A stretch of 64,000 nucleotides of DNA, from contig NW_024468517.1 of assembly GCF_001632365.1 (NCBI RefSeq), positions 254,145 to 318,144 on the forward strand, in the 5' to 3' direction. The notes beneath the pieces were generated by a model. It did no database searches and had not been told where the DNA came from. It saw nothing but the letters and a program-made list of their open reading frames with translations. Source of the DNA: Laetiporus sulphureus 93-53 (taxonomy: Eukaryota; Basidiomycota; Agaricomycetes; Polyporales; Laetiporaceae). The position numbers and the translations under genes are program-made. Shown here piece after piece: positions 23,001 through 34,849 of this stretch; position 1 is the stretch's first letter; each line of letters begins with the position of its first letter.

Positions 23001-25739
23001 CATAGTAGGCATTGACACCATGATCATTTCTGCTCAAAACTGGACATTGGATTGCATAGCCCAAGACTTTGCAATCAGTGATGCTGTGAAGGTCCAGAGC
23101 ACATCGTGTCCAGTGACCTGGCTTCACGTAATTTCAAGCTTTGTGCAATCTGATTATTTGAAGCATGTGCATGAACTCTGGAAGCACGTACACTTGCTTA
23201 CACCATGACACACATCATTATGGTCTTTTTTGCGATTATGTAGTTCCTGATAATAATGACATCCAAGAGATGCATATTACACTATTGAGTACTGGAAAGA
23301 TGATATATCAGCTTGAGCAAGCCAAGCCTTAGCCTCACAGGGAATATGATCATCACTAAAGTTGAAAAGACAGTCAGCGAGATTACACTATTAAGTACTG
23401 GAAAGATGATATATCAGCTTGAGCAAGCCAAGCCTCAGCCTCACAGGGAATATGATCATCACTAAAGTTGAAAAGACAGTCAGCGAGTGCAACTTCAGCA
23501 CCACACGCATGCAACTTGGGTGCTTCACCAAATGTGACTATGCACAGGCTGGAGGCTGGCATCACACTTCATGCTCAATGGTCCAATGGGTCTGTTTTTA
23601 GGATTATCCCAATCAAAATACAGGCAGTCTCACAGAAGCTGTTTTAGAGCTGCCTCTCAAGGCTGCAGGCCACAGTTAGGAAAATCTAGATGTGGAGGGG
23701 ATCTATCAGCCATCCATGCAAGGTAACACAGTGTGCGAGTGCTGTGGCTTGTATCAAAATCATGAAGAGAAGGTTCTGCTACTTCTAATTGGTAGTACAG
23801 TAGGAGTAAGGTGAGCCAACAATAAGCAATCTGCGTACGTGACAATGAGGTGATTTTACCAATATCTGGAGGTAATGAATTCCAGTGTATCCCTGTGCAG
23901 ACATATATGAGGGGTGACTTCTATTCTGCTGTTATTGATACATAGGACACTAATTAGAAACATTATCGCAGAAGGCGTCTCATTCCTATGAGATAAGTGG
24001 TGAGCATTTGGCAGCTTCCAGTATGACCTCGTTTGGAGCTCACATAGCAGCTGTGTATGTTAGCTCCACTATCAGTACAGCCTGAGCTCTATCTTACTAC
24101 CATATTGTCTTTTGGAGACTATCACAGCAATATCAGCAGCATCAAGGGTCCATATCCATTTTGAAGTGCTGTGAAGACGACCAAAGACATGCTCAGAGGC
24201 TGTTAGGCATCCCGCCCACATGACTATAGTACTCGCTCAGATCTATTTGATGTCACTCATCAAAGAGAAAATCCTGTGGGAGGATACTGCCAGAAGGCCT
24301 TGCAAATAATGATCATCCGTGTCCAGCATGTAACATCTCAGGAGGAAAATTTAAGATCTTGTAAAGCACATAACCTGACAAGGTTGGATAACAGTGTTTC
24401 ATATTTCCGAGGATTTGACGTTATTAGAGCTTATGCTATATTCAGATATCCAGAGTGAAGCTTGAAGAACGCTGGGTTGAGCGTTTGCTTCACAAGCAGG
24501 TGGATGAGGAAGAGACACGTCCACCTGACGTATGACACTGCATCTCTTCCAGATATCTAGGATTTGTACAGCTCATGTAATCTCAGCAGTGCAAGAGAAA
24601 ATGTAAAGTATATATGGGACCTGCCGAGTAGACAACACAGCTATAGTGCTTGATGGGATGCCTGTAAATATCATGCACCTCGAATGCTGGACTCTCTCAT
24701 GATGATTCATCTGTAATCCTGTCCTGTCTACATGGAACCTATCAGGCATCATCCCACCTGTTTTTCTGGTCGAAAGCCCTTCCTCATAGACAGAAGGTAA
24801 GCAGATGATTCTCTGTTAACACACCGAGCCATTGAGCAATGTGTCATAGGCTGCAAATATGAATGAGAAACATCACAATGAGATTCTCGCAAAAGATAAT
24901 ATGCTCTATGATGACATCAGGGTCTGAGAATGCTCTCGCTGTAACTCGGAAAGGCAAGCCATTTTTAATAGATTGATTTGTAAGTGCTGAGAATGTTCTC
25001 ACCTTAGCATTTCTTCTGACGAGAATGTCATAAACCACCTGTGCTACGTGCGTGAACGCATACAAGTTTATACACTAGTATGCCACATGTGATATCACTC
25101 CGAGTCAGAACCACTTATCTGCTGAGTGCAGGGAGAACAAACCAACCAAGGGCCATCAGCTTAGGTGTTCAGGTATTCACTGAAGTTACCTTGCAACAGC
25201 AAGGTTTCTCCCGGATCACAATGGTGATAGGATTTTATGGTTGTTTATCTTCCTTCCTTTTTCAGAAACTTGTTCACCCCCCATCTCCTGCCCCCACTCT
25301 TATGTTCCACATTGTTCCTGACATTTCTATGCAAACAAACTGTTCTCCCTTGTCAACTCAAATTTCCTTATCTTCCTCTGCCTTCTACGCATCTGTTTTC
25401 AGTGCATGCTAAGTGCTGGTCAACTGCTTTGGGACATCCTGTTGCAAGGTATGCTGTCAGTGACAGCCAGTGCTTCTTGAGTTGTATAGGCATGGAGGAT
25501 AATCACTGAGGGCCTGGCAGCTATCCTAAATTTTCGAGGAGGAGAAGTTACTCAGAACACCTCTACACATGCATAGATAGTAAGAAAGGTGTCTCAGACC
25601 AGATAAAATTGAATGAACCATATCCTTTAGGTATTCTGGCTTGACATATTTCATAAGGTGGTAGGGCCCATGCCAGCAGTGCTCGCTATGACTTCGAAGG
25701 AGGTGACAAATGTTGTGGTCGGTGTTTAAGGGCCGGTTT
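20088..25739. other. CpG-poor degraded DNA, no recognisable gene
   Basis: About 5.6 kb with only short open frames on either strand and very few CpG dinucleotides. Nothing has a motif I can name. The longest plus-strand frame (21619-21918) and minus-strand frame (20264-20536) do not resemble known families. Most likely this is old transposon or pseudogene material altered beyond recognition. Confidence 0.5.
23277..23488. repeat. 106-bp tandem duplication
   Basis: Two adjacent units (23277-23382 and 23383-23488) are nearly identical. I see two differences, both transitions (ATTGAG/ATTAAG and CCTTAG/CCTCAG). It is a recent local duplication inside older, degraded sequence. Confidence 0.9.
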
Positions 25740-26446
25740 CAGTGGTCTCGTACCCCAACCTCTTTTTGATAGAAAAGAGGTCTGAGGCAGTCTGATAGGG
25801 ACACCCCCCTTCCACTAAGTGCCCTCTAAGTGCCCAATTGTAATGATCACAATGTGCTTCTTGTGCCTTGCCCAGATTCAATTTCCAGATCAGATACTCT
25901 TTTCAGTAGTTTTTCATGCCAATGTTTGTGGCTTGAACACCACTGTGAATACCAACTCTAAAGTCTCTCCCTGAACCTCTAGGTCTGTGATGGAAGTCTC
26001 CTCCATCTGCATGCCTAATGAATTGAGAAGCCATCATGTTCCTCATTTTCATCACCATCTTGGGCCTGTTCACTGTCTGAACTTTTGTACCCATAGATGT
26101 CATCACATTGTAGAGTGGGGCCTTCATCTGAAGAATCTCATCTTTTGAAAACAATTACCTATGTGAATACTGATACTGTCTTGAGTTCATTTATGTTGAG
26201 GTTGTAGAGATATATTGTGAGCAAGGTACATTTTTGCCGGTGGCGTTCAAGCCACAAACATTGGCACAGGAAACTACTGAAAAGAGTATCTGATCTGGAA
26301 ATCGAATCTGGGCAAGGCACAAGAGGCACATTGTAACTGTTACAATTGGGTGCTTGGAGGGTGCTTAGCAGAAGGGGGGGTGTCCCTATCAGACTGCCTC
26401 AGACCTCTTTTCAATCGAAAAAAAGGTTTGTGTATGAGACCAGATT
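25740..26446. mobile_element. MITE-like element with long terminal inverted repeats
   Basis: The left arm (about 25740-25945) and the right arm (about 26225-26446) are inverted copies of about 200 bp. Shared blocks include GGTCTCGTAC/GTATGAGACC, GACCTCTTTTC/GAAAAGAGGTC, TAGGGACACCCCCC/GGGGGGTGTCCCTA, CAGATCAGATACTC/GAGTATCTGATCTG and CCAATGTTTGTGGCTTGAA/TTCAAGCCACAAACATTGG. The 280-bp centre has no coding region. I could not fix a target duplication, so the transposon class is open. Confidence 0.75.
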
Positions 26447-26992
26447 TCAGTTGAGTTTACAGGAAATATAGGTCAGGGAAGATATCGATGTCCATTCTGA
26501 AGAGTGAAAAAAATGATTCAGGCAGGGAAATTGATGTCTCGTGAAAGGGTAGAAAGGTATCTGAAGTGGTTTCAGTTGACGGTAAACAATTCATTGTGTG
26601 CGGGCACTTACCAGGAAGGAACAATTTTAGAAGGGTGGTGAGTTTGCTCATAGGTGAAGTGGTGGTGGAAAATGAGTAGTATTACACAAGCAGAAGGAGA
26701 CAATTACAAGGAGCAATTAGAAGTAACAGTAATGTAAGGTGAGAGAAGCATGCAGATTAGAAAGAACAAGGAACAGACAGATTACAAGAAGAGAAATGAA
26801 AATGAACAGTAAGCTAAGGCGATAGGGAGAGAATACAGTTAGGGTGAGCATATACACTAGAGAGAAAAGGAATGAAAATAAACAGTAATGGTACACATAG
26901 AGAGGAAATAGGAAAGGAGGATGATAGTGATGATGTTCAGTCGCTCATATCCATATGGCAGTGGCAACAACCTTCCTCTTTCCATAACCACC
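26447..26992 (+). other. Purine-rich leader upstream of the LINE ORF1
   Basis: From about 26.65 to 26.92 kb the plus strand is strikingly rich in A and G with few pyrimidine runs. It directly precedes the LINE ORF1 start and is probably its 5' untranslated region or internal promoter. The first 200 bp show nothing nameable. Confidence 0.4.
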
Positions 26993-29508
26993 ATGTCTGC
27001 TTTAGGTGCTCAAACAGTGACCGCCAGCGATGTTGACATGGAGGCTCCCAACATTGAGCCTCTTGCTCCACCAAACAGTAATTCTACTATACCACCCACA
27101 CCATCTGCCCGACCCACCTGGGCCTTGCTAGTCAAGGAATGGGATACAGCAATGATGCATTTTGAAGGCCTTCTGCACCACATCAACAACAACATCAAGG
27201 CTGTCAAAGGCACCATTTGCCCCCTCCTCGAGCATGCCAACCCAGCTACTTTCATCGATGACTTCACCCAGGTCATCCAAATTCTCACTACCACCTGCTG
27301 TGAGCTCCATACCAAAATCCTGGCAGACCTGGGCATTGAAGCCCTGAAACTTTTTGACCAATTTTTTGCAGCTGTGAACCCTTATTGTGATGAGGATGAT
27401 GACCTCCCCATCCCTGCGAGTTCCTGCCAGTGCCATGAGACTATCTACCTGTGGGCATTGACCTTTAGGCCACACTCACCAAAGCAGTGGAGAATGGAGT
27501 CTGCATGGCCAACACTGCCATCAACACAAGGCTCTCAGCTATTGAAGTGCAGCTTGCTCACAGCTGGCTGCCTCTGCCACCCTCCCCCCCCCTCAAAAGC
27601 TGAATGGCTCACAGAATCTGCCAACCATGTCTGCGAGTCACAAATGCACTGACAGCCCCACCACTGTGGCCACGGCCCAACCTAATGCACAGACCTCTGT
27701 GACCCCTACCATGGCCCAGGTGGCTGCCAAGGCTCATGAGGAAAGCTATGTTCTTCTCATCACTCAAGAACAGCATGCCTCCATTGAGGCAGGCAGATTC
27801 ATGCCTCAGTGGTACACCAAGATTCTGTTATGAAGCTAGGTGGCAATCACCTAGGAAAGGGGGGAGCTCACGAATGAGCCCCGAGCAAAAAGTTTCAAGT
27901 TTTCGATCACGTGCAGTTACCAGATCAAGCATCTCTGTGGTGTGGGAAGAGCCCTATACCATTTTGGGATATCTCACCAAGTGGTAGACGCTTCACATCT
28001 ACTGTGGGAAGATCTAGCAAGATTTATTATATGTTTAACGTTTGCGTTTCATACTTTTCATTTCTTTCTATTTCACATCAGACTATTTCATATTTCTCTA
28101 TTTCATATTGGTATATTCCATATCGGTTCATTGCAGGTTTTTCATTTCAGTTTATACTGACATTCGCTCACCAATTACTTGGCTCGCAGCACAGTTAGTA
28201 TTCGTCTCGGTCTATTTCATTTACTCCATGAATAGCTGTAGGAGACCCCTTGTACTAGTATCCCAGACTACAGGTCTGTGACTATATAAAGGGGTGGAGC
28301 AGCAGCTGGAAGACTAACCTCTTCCACCTGTAACTCTGAACGTTCTCAGTTCTAGAACCCTCGTGCAATCGTACTCGCTCTCAAGAGGTAGTAAGCTCGT
28401 ATGCTTGCTAGAGTCAGAACAGCGAACCTAGTAACCTGCGGGTGAACATGCAGTAGCTGTAACAGCCAAGGCCTAGCAAGGGTAGAGTGAGGACCTCACT
28501 GCTACATCGTCTACTAGGCTTGACCACACTATAAACTCTGCTAATAGTCTGCCTGACTATTGGAGGCATCAGGTATACTCTATACTAAGTCTCCATCCAC
28601 ATTGTGGACTAGTACGTGTGAGAAAGCACATGTGGTTCTGAACGTTCTAGCAGGGAATGTTTCATAACAGATTCACACCCACCTGCACAAAACACCAGCG
28701 TGGGCAAAGGTAAATTTCCTCGATCTTTGTTTTGCTGGACCTATCAAGGTCATGGCAGTTTTCTCCAATGATTCTCTGGATGCCCTCATCTATGAGTGTC
28801 TATGCCCTATCAGGCATCTACTAGATGTTGTGCCCAAGGCATTATCACCTGCACCAGGCTCACATGAGCAGGCCACCATGCCTCAGGACTTCCATCCGCT
28901 TGCCCCAGTTATGAAATTGTTTATCCCAAGCTGTCCTCTCCACCACCCAGATATGGGTGCAATGCTAATGGAGGAAGAGATTTTGGTGGAGCTTCACTGA
29001 AACTCCATGTTCTCCACAGTCCACTTCAATGGACTCCCAGATTTCATCATTCCGAAAGAGCAGTGGGAGCAGATTGGGAAGGCTTCCATCATCACATCTG
29101 TCGAAGATACCCACCATGACTTCTGTGCATGCAACCTTCTTGGACGAGATAACTGCAGTGACACCATTGATTTCATTTGGTTCTATGGTTCCCACATGAC
29201 TGTAAAGAAATCTAAGGACCAACCAGTTTTCTGTCAATGCACATGATGCTGGCATCTTACTCACCTTGAGGGCCACTGCAAGAAGTGCACCTCCATGTGC
29301 CACTATTGCGTTAAACTGACCATACAGCTGACATGCAGTGGCGTACATGCCTGCTGTGCAACTATGAAAATTGCCCGACGGGGCAGCCCTGTGACTCTAC
29401 TCACTACTTCTGCATTGTGTGTGGCACCAATGTCCATAGCATCACTGATTCCACATGCCCCGCACAGAAAGACTATCACATCTCCATCTCACACGCAAAC
29501 CCTTCTTC
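26993..29508 (+). pseudogene. LINE ORF1 (gag-like, zinc knuckle)
   Basis: The ATG at 26993 gives MSALGAQTVTASDVDMEAPN, then a domain with WALLVKEWDTAMMHFEGLLH and FIDDFTQVIQILTT. The frame shifts near 27.47 kb. After excision of the LTR, WYTKI joins HTHLHKTPAWAKVNFLDL and then FSNDSLDALIYECLCPIRHL. Near the end is a zinc knuckle CIVCGTNVHSITDSTC (C-x2-C-x4-H-x6-C), with further Cys/His clusters just before it. Several stops and frameshifts show that it is inactive. Confidence 0.75.
27826..28669 (+). repeat. Solo LTR nested in LINE ORF1
   Basis: An 844-bp sequence with ends TGTTATGAA and TTTCATAACA and perfect GATTC target duplications (27821-27825, 28670-28674). A CTATATAAAGG box near 28.28 kb suggests plus orientation. 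I saw no second copy of this family in the window. Confidence 0.92.
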
Positions 29509-31001
29509 ATGAATCTTACAACTGCACATTTGAATGTGGCCTGGTCTAACTTGCACATACACAGCCTTCTTTCTTCCTTTTCATATAATATCTATTTCCT
29601 TCAGGAACTGTGGTGGAGTCAGATCGGCATCGACAGCTCTTACAGTTCTGAATCTGGCACTACTGTTCATGGTCATGTCAATGTCTGGCCCTACAGGCTA
29701 GACACTTTTCATTTTTCCTCCACCACCACCTTGCCATATCCCAGGGCTAGCATCCTGGTCTGGCATTCACTTCTCGACACTTACCACATCTCCATGCACA
29801 CCAATTTGATGTCTGACCCTGATCTCATTATTGTCCATTTTATCTCCCGTTTCGACCCCAACTTTTCTTTCTATAATGAGGGCACGTACTCTCAGTATTA
29901 CATCCTCCCCATACTTTATGATATCCCTTTCCTGCCCAAAGTAAGTTTACTCATCGCTGGCAACTTCAATCTTCATCATCCCCTTTGGTCTTGAATAGGC
30001 CGTGCACCATGCCCAACCACTCCTGCTTTATATGCCTTTGTTCAATGGCTCGAGCGTGAAGCATTGATTTTGCTCAATGATACTGACTAGCCCACACACA
30101 TGGTCAGCGATGACCCACTCCCAGGAACCATCATTGATCTCATATGTGTGACCTCCAGTGAACATTTCCAAGTTCATGAAGTGACCGCCACATCCACCCC
30201 TTTTGAATCTGACCATGCTATGCTAACATCCATTCTTTCCCACACTGCTGACCCAGTTCTGATTGACCTGGGCTTTCACGTAGACATATCAAAATGTGGG
30301 GATTGGATGTCATGCCTCACCTGTGAACTTACCTTATCCCCCCCCTCCCCCCCTCTCTCCCCCAAACTTATGCCACTGTGAATGATCTGGAAGCTGGGGC
30401 CCACTCCCTAATGCAGGCTCTAACCACCGCTAACCAGGAAGTCTTTTCACAGTGCACTCATGCTCACCATGCCTCCCAGCTCTGGTAGAATGACACATGC
30501 AATCTGACGTGGGCCCATATGCAGAACACTATATCCTGAGATGAACAATGTGAGACCAAAGGCACCCTCTCTGTCATCATTCATCAGGCATGAAAAGACT
30601 GGGCACATGAGGTGCTTGCTCAACTCCAATACACCAATCCATGATGTCTCACCTCATGGACTAAAGGAGCACGAGCACCCCCTCTGCCTGTCATTTGGCT
30701 AGGTGGAGAAGTAGGCATGCTGCCAGCTAACGTGGGGTTTTGCTCACACATTTCTATTTTTCACCCTCTTCTCATCTTTCTGATTTGTCTCTGCTCTTTA
30801 CTTCTGCTGATTCACCTGCACGGCCTGACTGCCCACTTCTTGTCTCTGTGGTGACATCGGCCATTGAGTCAGCATCTAACTATTCTGCACCAGGCATGTC
30901 TGGCACATCCTGACATCTCTTAAAGTGGATCTGGGAGTCCGGTGCATGTGATCCTTTCTTTCTTTTCCTCTCCGCATCTTTGTGTCTGGGCTATTTACCT
31001 A

Positions 31002-33929
31002 CAGTCTTCAACCAGTCCTTTGTACGCTCAATTGTTTCGAAATTCCTGTCCAAGGAATTTTCACTTTCACCTCAAACAAAGTATATAGAATTATCAAGGA
31101 CATTCACGAGCATATTGTAATAATGTTTTAGAGCAGAGGAATGAGAACTGTGATGTACAAAAATAAAAGAAGGCAATATGGTCAAAATGCACATCTCCGA
31201 CTCCTCTATACACTTGTCATGCATAATCATGCTCTCACCACAGTGCTTGGAACTCAGTGCTCAGCCTCAGAATCCATTGTGCTTGATCTGTCTGCATTGC
31301 TCTCATCATTGCTGGCATTGTCATCATCAATTTTCACCATCTTTGGCTTGAGAGCAGCTTTCTCAAGTGGTCCACGAAGCAGTCTTGTCCAGCGTGGCTT
31401 TCTCTTTTCGTTCTTTGCTAGGTCATGTTCTCTGCTACCCAGTCCACATTACTCATGTGTATCAAGGGCTCGACATTGTCGTCTTCTCTGTTCTCAAAAA
31501 GTGCTGGTCTGAAGAGCGAGACAAGTGGCATAGAGCAGAAGGCGCTGTTACAAAGAAGAACTTCCTCTCCATCTATGGAGCTGCTCATGTTCAGGTGCTC
31601 ACCAAAGAGGTTGTAGAGACTGCCTTTCAGAAGATGAGAGTCTGGCCATTCAATCCAGATGCAATTGCTTCAAGCCGTGAAACAAATGCTCGGGCAGAGC
31701 TATCCATACAGCCACCATCTCCTGTATGCATTCTCGTGGAGGTATTAGATCGACTCACCCTTCAAGACAATGATTTCAACTCAACCAGAGATCACAACTT
31801 GAATCATGTCGAGAAGCGGGTATATGATGATTCTATCACTGCATCAACTCTTACATCCCCAGCTCCACTTACTGACATGTTCTCACATCTGGCATCGACA
31901 TTTGCTGCACATCTCATTTCATCTTCCTCGATTAAGGCTTCCACTCCCATTCCTGCACTCAATACATTCATGATTTCACCCGCAAAGAAACACCACCAAG
32001 AACTTCTTGATTCCTCCCCTCAAACAAAACACGAGAAGGAGCTGCAGGATGCGCTTCATGAAGCAACAGTCCATGAAGCATGTTACAAGAGTCTATTGAG
32101 GGGCCAGCAGGCAGCAATGATCCTTCAGTTTGGATATTGCATGCGTGTAAAATGCCAACTTGCTACTCGTGAGGAGAAGGAGCAGTTAGAGAAGCAGAAG
32201 GGAAAAGGGAAGATTGTCAGTGATGGACTTCCTCGAATGCTCACTGATGATGCCTTTGTCGAGATTGTGGCTGAACATGAGCGGAAGCAGGAAGCCACTG
32301 AGCATTCCAAGGAACAGAGAAAGACATTGCGTGAACAGTACATAGAGGACATGAGGAGGTGAAAAGCTGAAGATGATCAAAGAAAGGCACAGAATGCAGA
32401 GGTTATGGAGGCATGGAAGAGAGACATTGAGCAATGGAAAGCAGAACATGAATGCTATGCTTCCAAGCATACTCAAGGAACTTGAGGGTATAATGGGAGT
32501 TGTGACCATCAACCAGGAGCAGCCGTGGCCGTCTTTTTGTCAAAATCTTGAATCCAAAGAGCTCCAATCTCGCCATCAGTCCAGCCCTTATTTGAGTATC
32601 CAAGACTTCATTGTCTTTGTAAGTTACATTCAACAATTTTACACAGAATGTACTTACGATGCCTTCAATGGATTGTCTTGGTGCCATTTGGCGAAATATC
32701 CCTTACCCCGATATATGACTGCAGGAGCAATGTATGTACCATTGGTGCAGATTGTCACCATGACAGTGATGTTTTCTTGACGTTCATCCTTTTGCTGATG
32801 CTGTACCTTAGTTTTGGTAGCAGCTATCACCCGCTTTTGCTGGCCTGTCCCAAGCTGAAAACCTGTCTCATCTGCAGCCCAAATGCAGTCTTGCTCCATG
32901 TCATACTTCTTGATTGTTTGGCCAAGAAGTGTGAACCATGCCTCATTGGTGGTCGGGCTGACTGCATGCCCTCGGGCACTGTCTAACGGTCATGACCAGA
33001 CTGCCTTCAATTGGTCTGCATGCCTTTCAACAAAACGGTATGTCCAGTTTTCACCAAGGCCTGTCTCTGGGAATTCTGGACCTAAATGTGCTTGTAAAAT
33101 TGGTTTTACCTGCTCTTGTAGCCTTCGATGACTGAGAGGAAAACCTCGTGCTGCAAGCTCAAGGGTATATGTGATAACATGGTCAACCTCCTCGGAGGTG
33201 AGCCAGCTTTTTTCCTGATTGAAGTCAACAAGTGCCCTCCCACCCTTAACTCTATTCATCAGAGTAGCATGATTCAACCTTACCACCTTTCCTGTTGCCT
33301 TCCGATGTGACTCCTTAACCTGTACACAAATCCGACGCAAGCCTTGCTTATGCTGTTCAGGAGGCTTGAGCTGTTCTGCTTGATAGAGTTTGATAGCATG
33401 GTTGATTAACTTCTCCTTCTCATCTCGTGCGATCTGAGTCTTCTTTGTGGCAGCCAGTGCTTGTCCTACCATAGTGAGTGAGCAGAAGTGAAGCACGGTG
33501 TTGAATTGCCATGTGAGCTGAACTCCGTGCGCTACCATCAAGGATCTGTCACATGTGACAGCACCCACTAGACCCCTCCTCTCCATGGATAAATCGCCTC
33601 CTGTGGTCAATACACACACACTATCAGCTCATTTGGATGCAGACATCATGCCTCTTGACTATAGATATATTTGGCATGTTGACCTTTCAGAATATCCCTT
33701 GCTGCATGCTATGAGAGCCAAAATAAAATTTCATAAAAAAGCCTTGAACAGAAAAAATGCCATATTGCAAAAGAACAGGCAAACCACCTGCATCTTGTCC
33801 TATGGAACATGAATCCTCTAACCAGTAGCTACATAATCCATTTTTACTGAGCAATTTGACCTGGAAATGAATGAGGAAAGTGCTTCTGTATAAAGGACTG
33901 GTGATGTATAAAGGACCAGTTGAAGACTG
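31002..33929 (-). mobile_element. Pogo-type DNA transposon inserted in the LINE
   Basis: Terminal inverted repeats begin CAGTCTTCAACCAGTCCTTT at 31002 and end as the inverse of CAGTCTTCAACTGGTCCTTT at 33929. They are flanked by TA (31000-31001, 33930-33931), the pogo/Tc1-mariner target duplication. Excision joins LINE reading CLGYLPMCLQEAAVVYLSKP. Length is 2928 bp. The transposase is on the minus strand but its middle-to-late part is inverted (see pseudogene entry). Confidence 0.88.
31254..33472 (-). pseudogene. Pogo transposase (CENP-B/DDE_1 type) with an internal inversion
   Basis: The N-terminus starts at 33472 (MVGQALAATKKTQIARDEKE) and has a helix-turn-helix and CENP-B-like domain (SWLTSEEVDHVITYTLELAA, RFVERHADQLKAVWS). 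DDE core residues are in AADETGFQLG and LLVDGHNSHYTLKFLEYAW. The next expected part, HVLCYPVHITHVYQGLDIVV and KMRVWPFNPDAIASS through a Lys/Glu-rich coiled coil, reads on the plus strand at 31423-32451. The true C-terminus (EKPRWTRLLRGPLEKAALKP and an acidic tail) is again minus at about 31254-31410. The inversion, plus a TGA, inactivates it. Confidence 0.85.
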
Positions 33930-34193
33930 TATGTGTTTGCAGGAGGCTGCTGTTGTCTACCTATCCAAGCCTGGCAAAGTGGACTATACTGTCTCCAAGG
34001 CCCACTGCCCCATAGCGCTTCTTGAGACTCTAAGCAAAGTGCTTGAGAAGGTGGTCTCTGTGCATTTCAATTTCCCAGTCGGCACCCATAATCTGGCTCC
34101 TGGCTCGCAGTTTAGAGGACGAGGCCAGCATTCCATTGTGGATGCAGGTGTTGTCCTCATGCACTGCATCTGCACAGCTTGCTGAATGGTTTC

Positions 34194-34849
34194 TGTCATG
34201 GCACGCTGATGACAAAGATAGACTATCCAAACAAGAGTTCCCTTGAGGGTCTCTGGCAAAAGCCGACAGCGACAAGCTGTGGCGATACGACTTGCCCACT
34301 GATGAGGCCCAGTTGCTATGTTGCGAAGTGAGCGTTACTGGTGAGGCAAGGGGTGTGATCACAAAGGTGAGAATGCAACTATATGTATAGCACACTGAGA
34401 GTGTCTGGTAAGACCCCTCTGTGATGGTAGTGGTGGACGAAGAGAATAAGACTGAGGTCTCCTCCTCGTCTCACTGGTCCTTATATACATGATTGCCTAA
34501 CTACTGTACAGTACTACATAAGCGAGTCACACGCTGTGCTACTGGACCATGTTGCAATCGTATGACTTGTCCCAATTATCTTGATTGACTGCCTAATAAT
34601 ATCCCACGGAGACGGAGCTCCTCTTGAGCATGCAATATGGTGTTATGGCAATTGCGACATATGACACCATGCCGAGGAGTTCGGTGTCACGTGACAATGC
34701 TGAGAGAGATCCGAGGTCATGTGACTAGATGCCTTTATCTTATCTCTTATTAGATCATGTGACTTCTTGTGCGACGAGAAATGATGAAAAATGATATGCT
34801 TCTAATAGCATTTGTTCCTATAATGACGTGTCAGGTAAAAACTGTGACA
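34194..34849 (-). repeat. Solo LTR nested in LINE reverse transcriptase
   Basis: A 656-bp sequence, TGTCATGG...CTGTGACA, with perfect GTTTC target duplications (34189-34193, 34850-34854). A TGTATATAAGG box on the minus strand sets the orientation. It is related to the LTR at 49984-50667 (shared GAATAAGACTGAGGTC next to the TATA box). Excision joins the RT reading HSLLNGFSTTLLCMDMEGYY. Confidence 0.92.

Noticed and set aside
25080..25509. A 110-codon plus frame rich in Ser/Pro/Leu
   Set aside because: The composition follows a pyrimidine-rich stretch; an overlapping second frame is equally long and neither resembles a known protein.
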